Assembly: GCA_016788685.1 (NCBI GenBank)
Contig: JAEUSS010000208.1
Coordinates: forward strand, 1-15,545
Length of the DNA: 15,545 nt
Reading direction: 5' to 3'
DNA from: Prolixibacteraceae bacterium
Lineage (GTDB): Bacteria; Bacteroidota; Bacteroidia; Bacteroidales; Prolixibacteraceae
The translations under genes and the position numbers were made by a program. This document shows, piece by piece, positions 6,260 to 14,566 of this stretch (its first letter is position 1; every line of letters begins with the position of its first letter). The notes under the pieces were generated by a model. It saw nothing but the letters and a program-made list of their open reading frames with translations, did no database searches and had not been told where the DNA came from.

Positions 6260-9200
6260 TTAGAATTTAAGATTTATACCGGCTGAGACAATCCGTGTCT
6301 GCGGATATTGTAATGTAGAGGTTGTTGTACTCGGTTTCTCCGGGTCAAAACCATACCTCATCTTTGTCAAAGTAAACGCATTCTGGACGTTGGCAAAGAT
6401 TCTCAGGCTGGTGATTCCCACATCTTCCAGAACAGATTTTGGGATTGAATAACCAAATTCGAGGTTTTTCAACCTGATGTAAGATGCGTCTTCCATATAA
6501 TAATCCGAAACGATCTCGAACCTGGTTGGGTCGCTGTTTACGCGCTGGATGGTTTTACTTGGTTTTTGTTCGGTCCAGCCATCGCGGTACCAGGCACCGG
6601 TTCCTGCCTCTCCCCCGTGGAACGGAGCTGTAACCATGTGCTGATTCAGCGAGTTGACACCTGTCACACCCTGGAAGAACAACGACATATCAAAGTTTCT
6701 CCATTCAAGGTTCAGGTTTGCTCCAAAAGTCAGGTCGGGGAACGGTTTGCCAATAATCGTGCGGTCACGGTCATCCAGCGTAATCAGCCCGTCCTTGTTG
6801 CGGTCTTTGTAACGAATATCTCCCGGATAAGCGACCAATCCGGCATACGGGTTGATATCGTTTACACCATCCTTGTTCTCATCAACAAATTTCAAGTGAC
6901 TCTTGATTTCTGCCTCTGACTGATAAATTCCTTCGGTTTCCAGACCGTAATAAGAGTTGTAGGCTTCCCCTTCTTTCCAGATCAGTCGGCCGAGGATGAT
7001 CGGACTCTGTTTGGACAGGTTGGTGATTTCGTTTTTAACATGAGAAGCAGTTAAGTTTGCAGTAAGTTTAACTTCCTTAATTCTGGCCGTATAGCCCAAC
7101 TGAAGTTCAAACCCTGTGTTCTTCATTTCAGCAGCATTCTGGTAGGGTGTTGTGCTTAGTCCCAGTGTTCCTGAAACCGGAATCTGCATCAAAATATCGG
7201 AGTTTATTTTTTCAAAGTACTCAACAGTACCGGTGAACTTATTATTGAACAAGCCAAAGTCCAAACCAAAGTTCAGCTGCTCCGAAGTTTCCCAGGAGGT
7301 TTTTTTATTCGCCAGTTTGGTAACAGCAGCCGCGGGATAAAGGGTGTTGTTAAAATTGGTTGTCAAGCTTAAACTCAATTCATCGGATGCGGCATAATAC
7401 TGCCCGATACTTTCGTTTCCAAGGCGTCCCCATGAAGCTCTAAGTTTCAGGTTCGAGATCTGAGGAACTGAATTTTTAATAAAACCTTCTTCTGAAAGTC
7501 TCCACCCTGCAGATACCGAAGGGAATGTTCCCCATTTGTCGATAAACCGCGAACTTCCGTCGCGCCGGATACTCGATTCAAAAAGGTATTTATCCTTATA
7601 GCTCAGGTTAATACGTCCTAACTGAGACAACCATGCTCCTTCGTACGCGCCGCCATTATTTTTCTGAGAGTTAGGATCTCCAACGGGCAATTCCGGCAAA
7701 TTCACTGCAAATCCTTCGCGACTGGCCTGAACCATGTCATAACGGTATTCTCTTGATTCCAGACCGCCCATTAACGACATCTGTAAGTCTTTCAGTATTT
7801 CTGTTGTATAATAGAGATTCGTGTTGAAGGTTTTCCTTAACGACTTCGAGTTCATGTAAAACAAACTTGTTGTTTCAGATGCCGTTCCGACTATTGATCC
7901 GTCAGGTTTGTATCCGTAAGTGTAAACCAAGGGATCAAACTCCTCATGATTATACGATGTCTGGTGCAAACTGTAAGCTACGTTGATTTTGGCTCCTTTT
8001 AAGAATTCATAATCAGCCGACATCCGGACACTTACCGGAGTAGTATTTGACCGGCGATAACCACCTTCCTCTCTTGCCGCCCAGCTATGTGCCGGCCAGG
8101 TATATCCATATCCTTCTATTTTCATCGGAGTAGTCGACGGCGAAACGTACACGTTATACATGGCGTCTTCCATTCCATTCACCAAATCATCTGTAATCTG
8201 ATCGTGACCCGACATGTTCAGGTCGATTTTCAGTTTTTCGTTTAAGTAGTTTGTAGATAAGTTGGTTCTGAAACTCAGTTTCCGTGAACTGTTTCCTTCA
8301 ACAACACCGTCCTGATCCAGGTATCCGATTGATGCAGAATATTGGAACCGTTTGTTACCTCCCGAAAGGTTCACGTGGTTGTCTTTAATCTGCGCCGGTC
8401 TGAAAACTGCATCGACCCAGCTAAAATCTGTCGGATAGCGCTGCTCGTCAACTTTATTCCGGTAGTTGTTCATGAATTCGTCGTTGTACCAGGCAGGCCA
8501 AGAGCGGTTAGTATTGTAATAAGCCAAGGCCTTTAACTCCAGGTACTCAACACCCTTCAGCAGCTCAGGCATGGTTGTAACCGACTGAACACCATAATAT
8601 CCGGTGTAGTTGATCTGCATTTTGTCTGAATTTCCCTTCTGCGTAGTTATCAGAATAACTCCGTTGGCAGCCCTGTTTCCGTAGATGGCCGAAGAAGCAG
8701 CATCTTTCAATACAGAAATGGCTGAGATATCTTTGGGGTTAACATCACTGAGGCTGGATTCCATTCCGTCGACAATTACCAAAGGCGCATTGTCTTTAAA
8801 CGTTCCGACGCCACGGATTAAGATTGTAGCACCATCATTCCCGGGCTGCCCTGAATTTTGCGAAACAAACGCGCCAGCTACTTTACCCTGCAAAGCCAAA
8901 CTTGAGTTGGTCAGCGGACGGCTTTTTATTTCTTCAACACGAACCGTTTCCAATGCGCCGGTAAGGTTAACTTTTTTCTGAGTTCCGTAGCCTACCGCCA
9001 CCACTTCTTCAATGCCAATGGCATCTTCAGCCAGGGTAACATTGATTTTTGACTGGTTGCCAACGACAATCTCCTGCATTTTCATACCAACAAACGAAAA
9101 CTGCAAAGTTGCAGTCCCCGGAACATTCGGCAATGAATAACTTCCGTCTGCATTTGTTGTTACGCCGGATGCAGTCCCTTTTACAACAACAGAAACACCC

Positions 9201-9655
9201 GGAAGAGGCGCCCCGGTGGTATCAGTTACTTTCCCTGAAACCGTTTTCTGTTGCTGGGCACTCGCACCTGAAACGCCCTTGCCCTCTGTGGTTCTTTCTA
9301 TAAGAATCAATTTATTATCCAATTCTTTGAAAGAATACGGCAAACCTTCGAGCGCTGTTTTCAGAATTTTTCCTACTGACTTATCTTCGATATCAACAGT
9401 AACTCTCTGATTAACATCAACCTCGTCATTGTTATAGAAAAAACGGTAACTGCTGCTTTTTTCTATCTGCAAAAATAAATCCTGCAGAGTTGAATTTTTA
9501 AGCTTAACACTCATCACTGTACTTTGCGACCAAACTGATGCACTCATGGGTAGAGTCATAATCAGCACAAGAAACCATGTTAGTCTCATAACCAAATAAT
9601 ACTTTTTTAGCCGTCCGTCTCTAAAAAAAGGCGGGGCAATTCGATTTAATTTCAT
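6260..9655 (-). CDS. SusC/RagA-family TonB-dependent transporter with STN signalling domain
   Basis: The outer-membrane TonB-dependent porter that imports the glycan bound by SusD. It has 1131 residues. The long N-terminus (residues 1-44, hydrophobic core about 24-42, ending ASVWSQ) is a signal peptide; Met23 is an alternative start. An STN domain (about 46-120) follows, which in this family contacts a FecR anti-sigma factor in the periplasm. Next come a carboxypeptidase-regulatory-like domain (about 137-215), the conserved EEVVAVGYGTQKK segment (216-228), the plug (about 229-340, with LIRGVGTF and PLVIVDGME) and the 22-strand-type barrel, ending in a C-terminal phenylalanine (SAGINLKF). Length and order are normal for an STN-bearing SusC. 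fecR and the ECF sigma gene lie directly upstream, so the transporter is probably both importer and sensor. Its leader overlaps the candidate antisense RNA. Confidence 0.97.
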   Translation of the reverse strand: MKLNRIAPPFFRDGRLKKYYLVMRLTWFLVLIMTLPMSASVWSQSTVMSVKLKNSTLQDLFLQIEKSSSYRFFYNNDEVDVNQRVTVDIEDKSVGKILKTALEGLPYSFKELDNKLILIERTTEGKGVSGASAQQQKTVSGKVTDTTGAPLPGVSVVVKGTASGVTTNADGSYSLPNVPGTATLQFSFVGMKMQEIVVGNQSKINVTLAEDAIGIEEVVAVGYGTQKKVNLTGALETVRVEEIKSRPLTNSSLALQGKVAGAFVSQNSGQPGNDGATILIRGVGTFKDNAPLVIVDGMESSLSDVNPKDISAISVLKDAASSAIYGNRAANGVILITTQKGNSDKMQINYTGYYGVQSVTTMPELLKGVEYLELKALAYYNTNRSWPAWYNDEFMNNYRNKVDEQRYPTDFSWVDAVFRPAQIKDNHVNLSGGNKRFQYSASIGYLDQDGVVEGNSSRKLSFRTNLSTNYLNEKLKIDLNMSGHDQITDDLVNGMEDAMYNVYVSPSTTPMKIEGYGYTWPAHSWAAREEGGYRRSNTTPVSVRMSADYEFLKGAKINVAYSLHQTSYNHEEFDPLVYTYGYKPDGSIVGTASETTSLFYMNSKSLRKTFNTNLYYTTEILKDLQMSLMGGLESREYRYDMVQASREGFAVNLPELPVGDPNSQKNNGGAYEGAWLSQLGRINLSYKDKYLFESSIRRDGSSRFIDKWGTFPSVSAGWRLSEEGFIKNSVPQISNLKLRASWGRLGNESIGQYYAASDELSLSLTTNFNNTLYPAAAVTKLANKKTSWETSEQLNFGLDFGLFNNKFTGTVEYFEKINSDILMQIPVSGTLGLSTTPYQNAAEMKNTGFELQLGYTARIKEVKLTANLTASHVKNEITNLSKQSPIILGRLIWKEGEAYNSYYGLETEGIYQSEAEIKSHLKFVDENKDGVNDINPYAGLVAYPGDIRYKDRNKDGLITLDDRDRTIIGKPFPDLTFGANLNLEWRNFDMSLFFQGVTGVNSLNQHMVTAPFHGGEAGTGAWYRDGWTEQKPSKTIQRVNSDPTRFEIVSDYYMEDASYIRLKNLEFGYSIPKSVLEDVGITSLRIFANVQNAFTLTKMRYGFDPEKPSTTTSTLQYPQTRIVSAGINLKF

Positions 9656-9664
9656 AAATTTAAA

Positions 9665-9733
9665 AGCTTTTTAAAAGTTAAACTTCGGTTTAATTTATTA
9701 CTCAAGGGAAGTGTTGCAAGCGCTTCCCTTTTT
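9665..9733 (+). ncRNA. Candidate antisense small RNA opposite the susC leader
   Basis: The fecR-susC gap contains two hairpins whose features favour plus-strand RNA, opposite to all PUL genes. Hairpin 1 (9678-9693) is TTAAAC-TTCG-GTTTAA, which as plus-strand RNA forms the very stable C(UUCG)G tetraloop. Hairpin 2 (9704-9730) has a 10-bp stem including one wobble pair and a 7-base loop; T3 (9731-9733) follows, giving T5 with the end of the stem (9729-9733), a terminator layout on the plus strand. The minus strand after hairpin 2 reads GAGTAATAA and has no T tract. TAAATTTA at 9655-9662 is one base off the -7 box TAnnTTTG, placing a start near 9669 and an RNA of about 65 nt, but no -33 TTTG is seen at the usual distance. 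Antisense RNAs at susC leaders of ECF-controlled PULs (DonS type, Bacteroides fragilis) are known. No transcript is shown by sequence alone. Confidence 0.45.
9704..9733 (+). terminator. Orphan plus-strand intrinsic terminator in the fecR-susC gap
   Basis: Stem 9704-9713 (AAGGGAAGTG) pairs with 9721-9730 (CGCTTCCCTT), with one T-G wobble and the loop TTGCAAG. The run of Ts reaches 9733. No plus-strand protein gene precedes it, because the opposite strand carries susC for 3.4 kb. It would therefore end an antisense or small RNA. On the minus strand the same hairpin could instead act as an mRNA processing or stabilising element ahead of susC. Confidence 0.55.
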
Positions 9734-9764
9734 CATTTCAACAAGAGATCATACGCATTCTATT

Positions 9765-10763
9765 TTAGTTATTTTCTGATTTAATTTCGATCCTGCTACC
9801 ATTGATTTTGCACGAAACTAAGGTTGAACGGTCAAAATACGAGATCGCTTCCAGTATATTCTCACGTTCCAAAACTCCTGTAAATCTTCGTTCTTTGGCT
9901 TGTTCGTCGACAAAAACAATGTCCACATCAAACCAGCGGGAAAGTTTGGGAGCCAATTCGCCCAACGATTCGTTGCGAAAAACAAACCGCCCGTCTTTCC
10001 ACTCTGTTTCCGGCGATGTGTCTGTCAGACTCTCCAGAGTCATCTGATTGTTTCCCCGGTCAAACACAAGCTTTTCATCCGGTTTCAACCGGATTTCCTG
10101 ATCCTCACTCGAAACCAGCAAACTTCCCTCAACCAAAGTAGCCGAAACGACTCCTTCTTCCGGATAAGCTTTCAGGTTAAAGCTGGTACCCAGCACTTTC
10201 ACCTGTATATCTTTGGTTTTTACCACAAACGGATGGTGTTTATCTTTCGAAACCGCGAAAAAGGCTTCGCCTTCCAGTATAACTCTGCGCTCATTATTCC
10301 TGAACCCGGAGTTGAAACTTATTTTACTCCCGCCATTGAGCCACACCTTTGAGCTGTCGGGTAAAACAATGCTCGACCGATCGCCAAAAGCACAGGAAAT
10401 AGTCGTCAGTGAATCGTCAGCCCCGGCATTCCGGATTCCTAAGTAATAACTGAACGGAAGGGCAACAAGTAAAAAAGCCAAGGCGGCATATTTAAGGTAT
10501 TGATTGATTCTGATTCTGGCTTTCGGTTGTGGTTTTCGTCCCTGAATCTGCTTTCTGAATTTCATGATCGCACCTTCCAGATCGTAATGATCGGCATTGC
10601 CCAAAGTGCCTGCACTTAGCCATATCTCTTTGATATCAGCATACAGCTTCCTGTTTTCCGCCGACTGTCCGAGCCATTCAGCAATTCTCTCTTTTTCTTC
10701 GGCACTCCCCTCGCCCGAGATCAGGCGGACGATCAGCACATTTATATCCGTTTGGTCTACCAT
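9765..10763 (-). CDS. FecR-family anti-sigma factor
   Basis: A membrane-spanning regulator that holds the ECF sigma factor until the STN domain of SusC signals that ligand is bound. It has 332 residues. The N-terminal cytoplasmic region (1-85) would bind sigma. A single membrane helix lies at about 89-110 (YLKYAALAFLLVALPFSYYL). The periplasmic FecR domain covers about 122-215, with the typical FGDRSSIVLPDSSKVWLNGG (126-145) and VKVLGTSFNLKAY (188-200). The C-terminal DUF4974 domain (about 257-328) is expected to meet the SusC STN domain. Length and domain order are standard for Bacteroidota. It lies 190 bases after the sigma gene and 109 bases before susC, in the classic sigma/anti-sigma/susC/susD order. 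The gap to sigma has A- and T-runs but no convincing promoter or terminator. Confidence 0.95.
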   Translation of the reverse strand: MVDQTDINVLIVRLISGEGSAEEKERIAEWLGQSAENRKLYADIKEIWLSAGTLGNADHYDLEGAIMKFRKQIQGRKPQPKARIRINQYLKYAALAFLLVALPFSYYLGIRNAGADDSLTTISCAFGDRSSIVLPDSSKVWLNGGSKISFNSGFRNNERRVILEGEAFFAVSKDKHHPFVVKTKDIQVKVLGTSFNLKAYPEEGVVSATLVEGSLLVSSEDQEIRLKPDEKLVFDRGNNQMTLESLTDTSPETEWKDGRFVFRNESLGELAPKLSRWFDVDIVFVDEQAKERRFTGVLERENILEAISYFDRSTLVSCKINGSRIEIKSENN

Positions 10764-10953
10764 TTTAGGTGCATTTTCAGGTTTATTGATGCATGATTAA
10801 AAAAAACCCTGTATCAGAAATCGCTCTGTATTGATTTTTTTTTGAAAATAATTTAAACTTATTGCCTGCCGCCTGTAAGAATTAATGGAAAGTAAATTCC
10901 GGCCTTTTGCAGATCGGCCCCCCGGGAAGAGAAAAACCGTAACCTTAGCCGTA

Positions 10954-11553
10954 CTATTTCAGCAACAGGAACAACAGGAAAGAAGGAAGATAAGATTTCA
11001 GGTCGTGGCGCAAATGAAGCGTTGCTTTTGACAAGTGCATTTCGATGGTTTTGACCGACAAGCCCATGATCTCGGCAACTTCTTTATTCTTTTTACCTTC
11101 AAACCGTTTAAGCCTGAAAGCCTTTTGCTGCTGTTCCGGAAGCTGGCTGACAGCTTCTTCGATCTTCTGGGCAATGTCGTCCATGATCAGGCTCTGCTCT
11201 TCAACCTCATCCCAGGCAGCTGCAAAACCAAGATTTTCGGATGCTGACTCCTGAAAATATTCCGTAAGACTATTCTCAGCTTTTAGTTTCCGCAAATAGT
11301 TCAGTGAATTATTACAGACTGCCTGAAAAAGGTAAGCTTTGATCGAAGTATTTATTTTCAGGGTTCCCCGGTTTTCCCATATCTTCATAAAAGTGTCCGA
11401 CACAATTTCTTCGGCAACGTCTTTGCGTCCGACATACCGTCTTGAATATGAGCACAAAGAGACATAATACTCCCGAAACAGGAAGATATATGTTTCTTCA
11501 TCTCCGATGATCAAACCTTCAACAATATTGGACGGTAAACTCTTAACTGACAT
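10954..11553 (-). CDS. ECF-type RNA polymerase sigma factor
   Basis: An extracytoplasmic-function sigma-70 factor expected to direct RNA polymerase to the PUL promoters when released by the neighbouring FecR. Counted from the ATG chosen here it has 199 residues. Region 2 lies at about 23-92 (FREYYVSLCSYSRRYVGRKD and then DTFMKIWENRG). Region 4 lies at about 126-182 with the helix-turn-helix NKEVAEIMGLSVKTIEMHLS. The linker is short, as is usual for the class. The frame can be read from a TTG at 11571, but the ATG at 11553 is preferred because ATG is the usual start and the six extra residues (after the start, IYLPP) match no domain. A candidate promoter lies upstream at 11677-11707. The hydrophobic C-terminus (PSFLLFLLLK) is a small oddity. 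Confidence 0.93.
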   Translation of the reverse strand: MSVKSLPSNIVEGLIIGDEETYIFLFREYYVSLCSYSRRYVGRKDVAEEIVSDTFMKIWENRGTLKINTSIKAYLFQAVCNNSLNYLRKLKAENSLTEYFQESASENLGFAAAWDEVEEQSLIMDDIAQKIEEAVSQLPEQQQKAFRLKRFEGKKNKEVAEIMGLSVKTIEMHLSKATLHLRHDLKSYLPSFLLFLLLK

Positions 11554-11676
11554 GGGCGGTAAATATATCAAATAATCCAGAAAACCATAAAGGCCGGAAC
11601 ATCCGACTTCGAGAGAAAATCAGAATCAGTTAAACCTCATACCTTTGAAGACTACGCCCATGAAATAGCACGAAAC

Positions 11677-11707
11677 CGAAAGTACAATTATCTGTAACCG
11701 GCACAAC
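11677..11707 (-). promoter_or_regulatory. Candidate promoter for the sigma/anti-sigma/susCD unit
   Basis: On the minus strand GTTG (11704-11707) is followed after 19 bases by TACTTTCG (11677-11684), close to the Bacteroidota pattern TTTG-N19-TAnnTTTG with one mismatch in each box. The start would be near 11670, giving a leader of about 115 bases to the ATG at 11553. The 152-base gap after the sulfatase gene and the spacing match support a separate transcription start here. The call was made by eye. Confidence 0.35.
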
Positions 11708-11723
11708 ACGACCTCAAGCCCAG

Positions 11724-13301
11724 CTACCTTTCATTTATTTCATTCGTATACAAATACCTGGTAACAATATCCTGAATAACCGGGTCGCCATCGTCCGTAT
11801 CCTGATAATCTTCTCTAAGTTTGATCAGTTCCTTTCGCATTTCAGCAATAACTGCCCGGTATCGGGGATCCTCCACCGCATTACGTGTTTCCTGCGGATC
11901 TTTTTTCAGATCATAAAACTCCCATGCCGGCAAATCGGGCAGTACAATTTTCTTCGAAGAAGAAGCTTTCGGCTGGCCATAAAACAGCGCCAGCTTGTAA
12001 CGTTCGTTCCTGATCCCGAGATGGGCCGGTCTGAGCGGTTCATTTTCCCAATACCGGTAATACATTGATTTGCGCCAGTTTCCCGGTGTTTTTCCCCGGA
12101 GGTTCTCCCGAAAGCTTTCTCCCTGCATATCTTCCGGCTTTTTAACGCCCGCATAATCCAGAAACAAGGCCGGAAAATCAATATTCAGAATAATGTCGTC
12201 AATACGTTTGCCGCCTTTAATTTCTTTGGGGTAACAAATTACAAAAGGCATCCGCAACGATTCTTCGTAAATCATTCGTTTATCAAAGAATCCGTGCTCG
12301 CCCAGAAAATATCCCTGGTCTGAAGTATAAATAACAACCGTATTCTTATCCAGCCCGGTTTCTTCGAGGTAATCCAATATCTTTCCCAGGTTGTCGTTGA
12401 TTCCGGCGGCGCAGCGCAGATAATCTTTGACAAATTTCTGATAAATCTTTTTACGCGCCTGAATGCTATCCAGCCCTTCGAGAGAAAAAGGCAAGCCCGG
12501 ATAAGAAGTCCAGCCCTTCCCCGGAAATAAAGATGCCTGCACCCACCGCGAGCCCAGTATTTCGAGCTGCTGCCCCTTAAATGTCCTTCCCGTGGTTTCT
12601 TTTCCAAAATCCAGAATACCCGAAGGATAAGGCAGGTCAGCATCCTGATAAAGATTTTCAAACCGTTCGGCATACTCCCATGGTTCGTGAGTCGCCTTGA
12701 AATGGCACATCAGGAAAAAAGGTTTTTTATCATCCCTGTTTTTCATCCAGTCAATAGCAAAACTGGTGGTAATATCGGTTTCAAACCCCTGATATTCGGT
12801 CCCTCCGGTTTCGTTGTCGCGCCAATTCCCTTTCGTCAGATAATACGGATTTTGATATCTTCCCTGCCCGGGCAATACCTTATACGTTTCAAACCCGGCA
12901 GGCTCTTTCTTTAAATGCCACTTACCGAACAAAGCCGTTTCATATCCGTTCTGCTGAAGTATTTTTGCCACGCTGCCGCTTTCTGTTGGCAACCCGTCGC
13001 TTAACGTATAAACTCCGTTGCGGTTGCTGTACTGCCCGGTCATAATAGAAGCCCGGCTTGGTACGCAAATGGAATTGGTACAAAAGCAATTGTTCAGCAC
13101 ACAGCCTTTTGCCGCCAACCGTTTGATGTTACTGTCGGGCGTATGTTTCTCCAGAATTCCGCCGTAAATCCCCCACGACTGCGAGGTATGGTCGTCGGCC
13201 ATTATAAATAAAATATTGGGTCTTTCCTGGGCAGAACTTTTCACTGTCAGATTGCAAAGCAAAGCAGCTGTTCCCAGGCATACTTTCAATTCCGGCCTCA
13301 T
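11724..13301 (-). CDS. Formylglycine-dependent sulfatase (family S1)
   Basis: A type I sulfatase expected to hydrolyse a sulfate ester on the glycan. It has 525 residues and an N-terminal signal sequence (about 1-25, ending KSSAQ). Calcium ligands Asp36-Asp37 lie in IMADDHTSQ. The catalytic motif CVPSRASIMTG places the cysteine to be converted to formylglycine at residue 79. Further active-site residues are Lys127 and His129 (FGKWHL), His205 (FKATHEP), Asp328-Gln329 (TSDQGYFLGEHG) and Lys341 (FDKR). The C-terminal subdomain includes HLGIRNERYKL (427-437) and EFYDLKKDPQE (461-471). All core residues are present. The SDQG/GEHG/FDKR pattern differs from the second sulfatase and recalls subfamilies such as S1_7, S1_8 or S1_11, but the subfamily cannot be decided by eye. 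It starts 13 bases after the propeller gene stop, so it belongs to the same operon. Confidence 0.95.
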   Translation of the reverse strand: MRPELKVCLGTAALLCNLTVKSSAQERPNILFIMADDHTSQSWGIYGGILEKHTPDSNIKRLAAKGCVLNNCFCTNSICVPSRASIMTGQYSNRNGVYTLSDGLPTESGSVAKILQQNGYETALFGKWHLKKEPAGFETYKVLPGQGRYQNPYYLTKGNWRDNETGGTEYQGFETDITTSFAIDWMKNRDDKKPFFLMCHFKATHEPWEYAERFENLYQDADLPYPSGILDFGKETTGRTFKGQQLEILGSRWVQASLFPGKGWTSYPGLPFSLEGLDSIQARKKIYQKFVKDYLRCAAGINDNLGKILDYLEETGLDKNTVVIYTSDQGYFLGEHGFFDKRMIYEESLRMPFVICYPKEIKGGKRIDDIILNIDFPALFLDYAGVKKPEDMQGESFRENLRGKTPGNWRKSMYYRYWENEPLRPAHLGIRNERYKLALFYGQPKASSSKKIVLPDLPAWEFYDLKKDPQETRNAVEDPRYRAVIAEMRKELIKLREDYQDTDDGDPVIQDIVTRYLYTNEINER

Positions 13302-13314
13302 ATTTTTTTGTATT

Positions 13315-14547
13315 TTACTTTCTGAGCTTCATTTTTTTAAGCGGAATCTGAACATTAAACGTCCCGCCATCCTGTTTCGGATTGGCATTATCAACGGAAC
13401 ACGCCGCAAACAATGCCAAGGGGGCGCCATTCCGGTCCAGAAGCAACTGGGGCCGCTCCAAACGGTCAACCTTTAAACGGGTTCCGTCCTTCAGAATCAG
13501 CTCTTTTTTCATAAAAAGAGGAGAAGGGGCAGGCACCCAGTCCATCCCGTCGGCCGATTGCATCAGGGCCAACCCTGGCTCGCCGCCGGTAAGTTTCCCT
13601 GTAAAATCTTTCATTACGGCGTAAAAGAGCTTGTCTTTCCGGTGATACCACACGTAAGGATCTTCGGCTGAAACCTTGTTTCCTTTTCCGTCGTCGATGT
13701 CAAAGACAAACCGGTCGGTTGCAGTAAACGGGCCTGTCGGCGAATCACCAACGGCAACTCCGTGAACTCCCCTCCACTGCGGATCGTAGAGATTTCCTTT
13801 AAAGAACAACAAGTATTTCCCGTCAGCGGGGCGGTATTCCACTGCCGGATTTACCACAATCAGGTTATCGGGCCCGGCAATGGTTCCGGGAGGAGAAGGA
13901 TCAACCACATCTTTATCTTTCACCCTCGTCCTCGGAGAAAGCAGCGGCTGATTGAATCGGGTAAACTGCCCGGCAAGTAAATCCTCAACTGAATTGAACT
14001 CTATCACCCCGATTTGCTGACTCTGCTGCACACGGTTGCGTTTTGACAAATTTTCACCCGGCGAACCTTTAGGCTGAACCCCCGGGTCCTTGCCTGAACC
14101 ATAATACAGGTAATATTTTCCGTTAAAAGACTTGATCAGCGGATTGTGAACCATTTGCGCGTCCCAGGCAGTTGAATCGCCCTGATCTTTTCGTCCTTTC
14201 AAAATCAACTTTAGTGAACGATAGTTGCCGTAAGGAGAATCGGAAACCGCCAACCCTATTTTGGAGAACAGCACCCAACTGTCAGTAAACGAGGGTACGG
14301 CAGTTCCGGATTCCCATGCCGAATAAAACATGAAATACTGATCCTTTATCCGGATAGGGCTGCCACACCATACAAAGCTGTCGGGCAACTGAAAAACAGA
14401 AGTCCCTTCCACGCTTATCTTCCCGCTGTCCCGGATAACTTTTAGGTCTACCGGTTGCGCCTCGTAGAAATAAGAGGGACTTTTGCATGCCACGACAACG
14501 CTCATGAATAAACCGCATAAAAAAATACACAAATTCAGCTTGCTCAT
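13315..14547 (-). CDS. Five-bladed beta-propeller lipoprotein, probable glycoside hydrolase of uncertain family
   Basis: This encodes 410 residues. The signal has a lipobox ending VVAC with Cys21 as lipid site; no acidic residues follow directly (KSPS), so placement is uncertain. Five blade-like repeats of the form x-Pro-(6-12)-aromatic-strand are visible: CGSPIRIKDQYFMFYSA (61-77), HNPLIKSFNGKYYLYYGS (134-151), NPAVEYRPADGKYLLFFKG (233-251), EDPYVWYHRKDKLFYAVMKD (295-314) and ERPQLLLDRNGAPLALF (364-380). This is the layout of GH32/43/62/68/117/130-type propellers. The Asp expected in blade I of GH43 is Ser63 here, and blades II and III carry Asn (HNP, VNP). Only blade IV has the usual Asp-Pro, so assignment to GH43 is not supported. 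Candidate acids are Asp129, Glu295, Asp296 and Glu364. It sits between two sulfatase genes with gaps of 19 and 13 bases, which implies action on the same sulfated substrate. Confidence 0.75.
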   Translation of the reverse strand: MSKLNLCIFLCGLFMSVVVACKSPSYFYEAQPVDLKVIRDSGKISVEGTSVFQLPDSFVWCGSPIRIKDQYFMFYSAWESGTAVPSFTDSWVLFSKIGLAVSDSPYGNYRSLKLILKGRKDQGDSTAWDAQMVHNPLIKSFNGKYYLYYGSGKDPGVQPKGSPGENLSKRNRVQQSQQIGVIEFNSVEDLLAGQFTRFNQPLLSPRTRVKDKDVVDPSPPGTIAGPDNLIVVNPAVEYRPADGKYLLFFKGNLYDPQWRGVHGVAVGDSPTGPFTATDRFVFDIDDGKGNKVSAEDPYVWYHRKDKLFYAVMKDFTGKLTGGEPGLALMQSADGMDWVPAPSPLFMKKELILKDGTRLKVDRLERPQLLLDRNGAPLALFAACSVDNANPKQDGGTFNVQIPLKKMKLRK

Positions 14548-14566
14548 CCTTTGGCTCCTTTGATCA

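Noticed and set aside
9600..9607. TACTTTTT as an alternative plus-strand -7 box for the antisense RNA
   Set aside because: It lies within susC codons and has no TTTG at -33. It remains possible but is no better than the box at 9655-9662.
10890..10935. GC-rich possible hairpin after the sigma gene (GGCC/GGCC with outer TTCC/GGAA)
   Set aside because: The pairing needs a large bulge and no T tract follows on the minus strand, so it is not a convincing terminator.
11554..11571. TTG-initiated extension of the sigma factor by six residues
   Set aside because: The start codon is TTG and the extra residues add no domain. The ATG at 11553 gives a full sigma factor.
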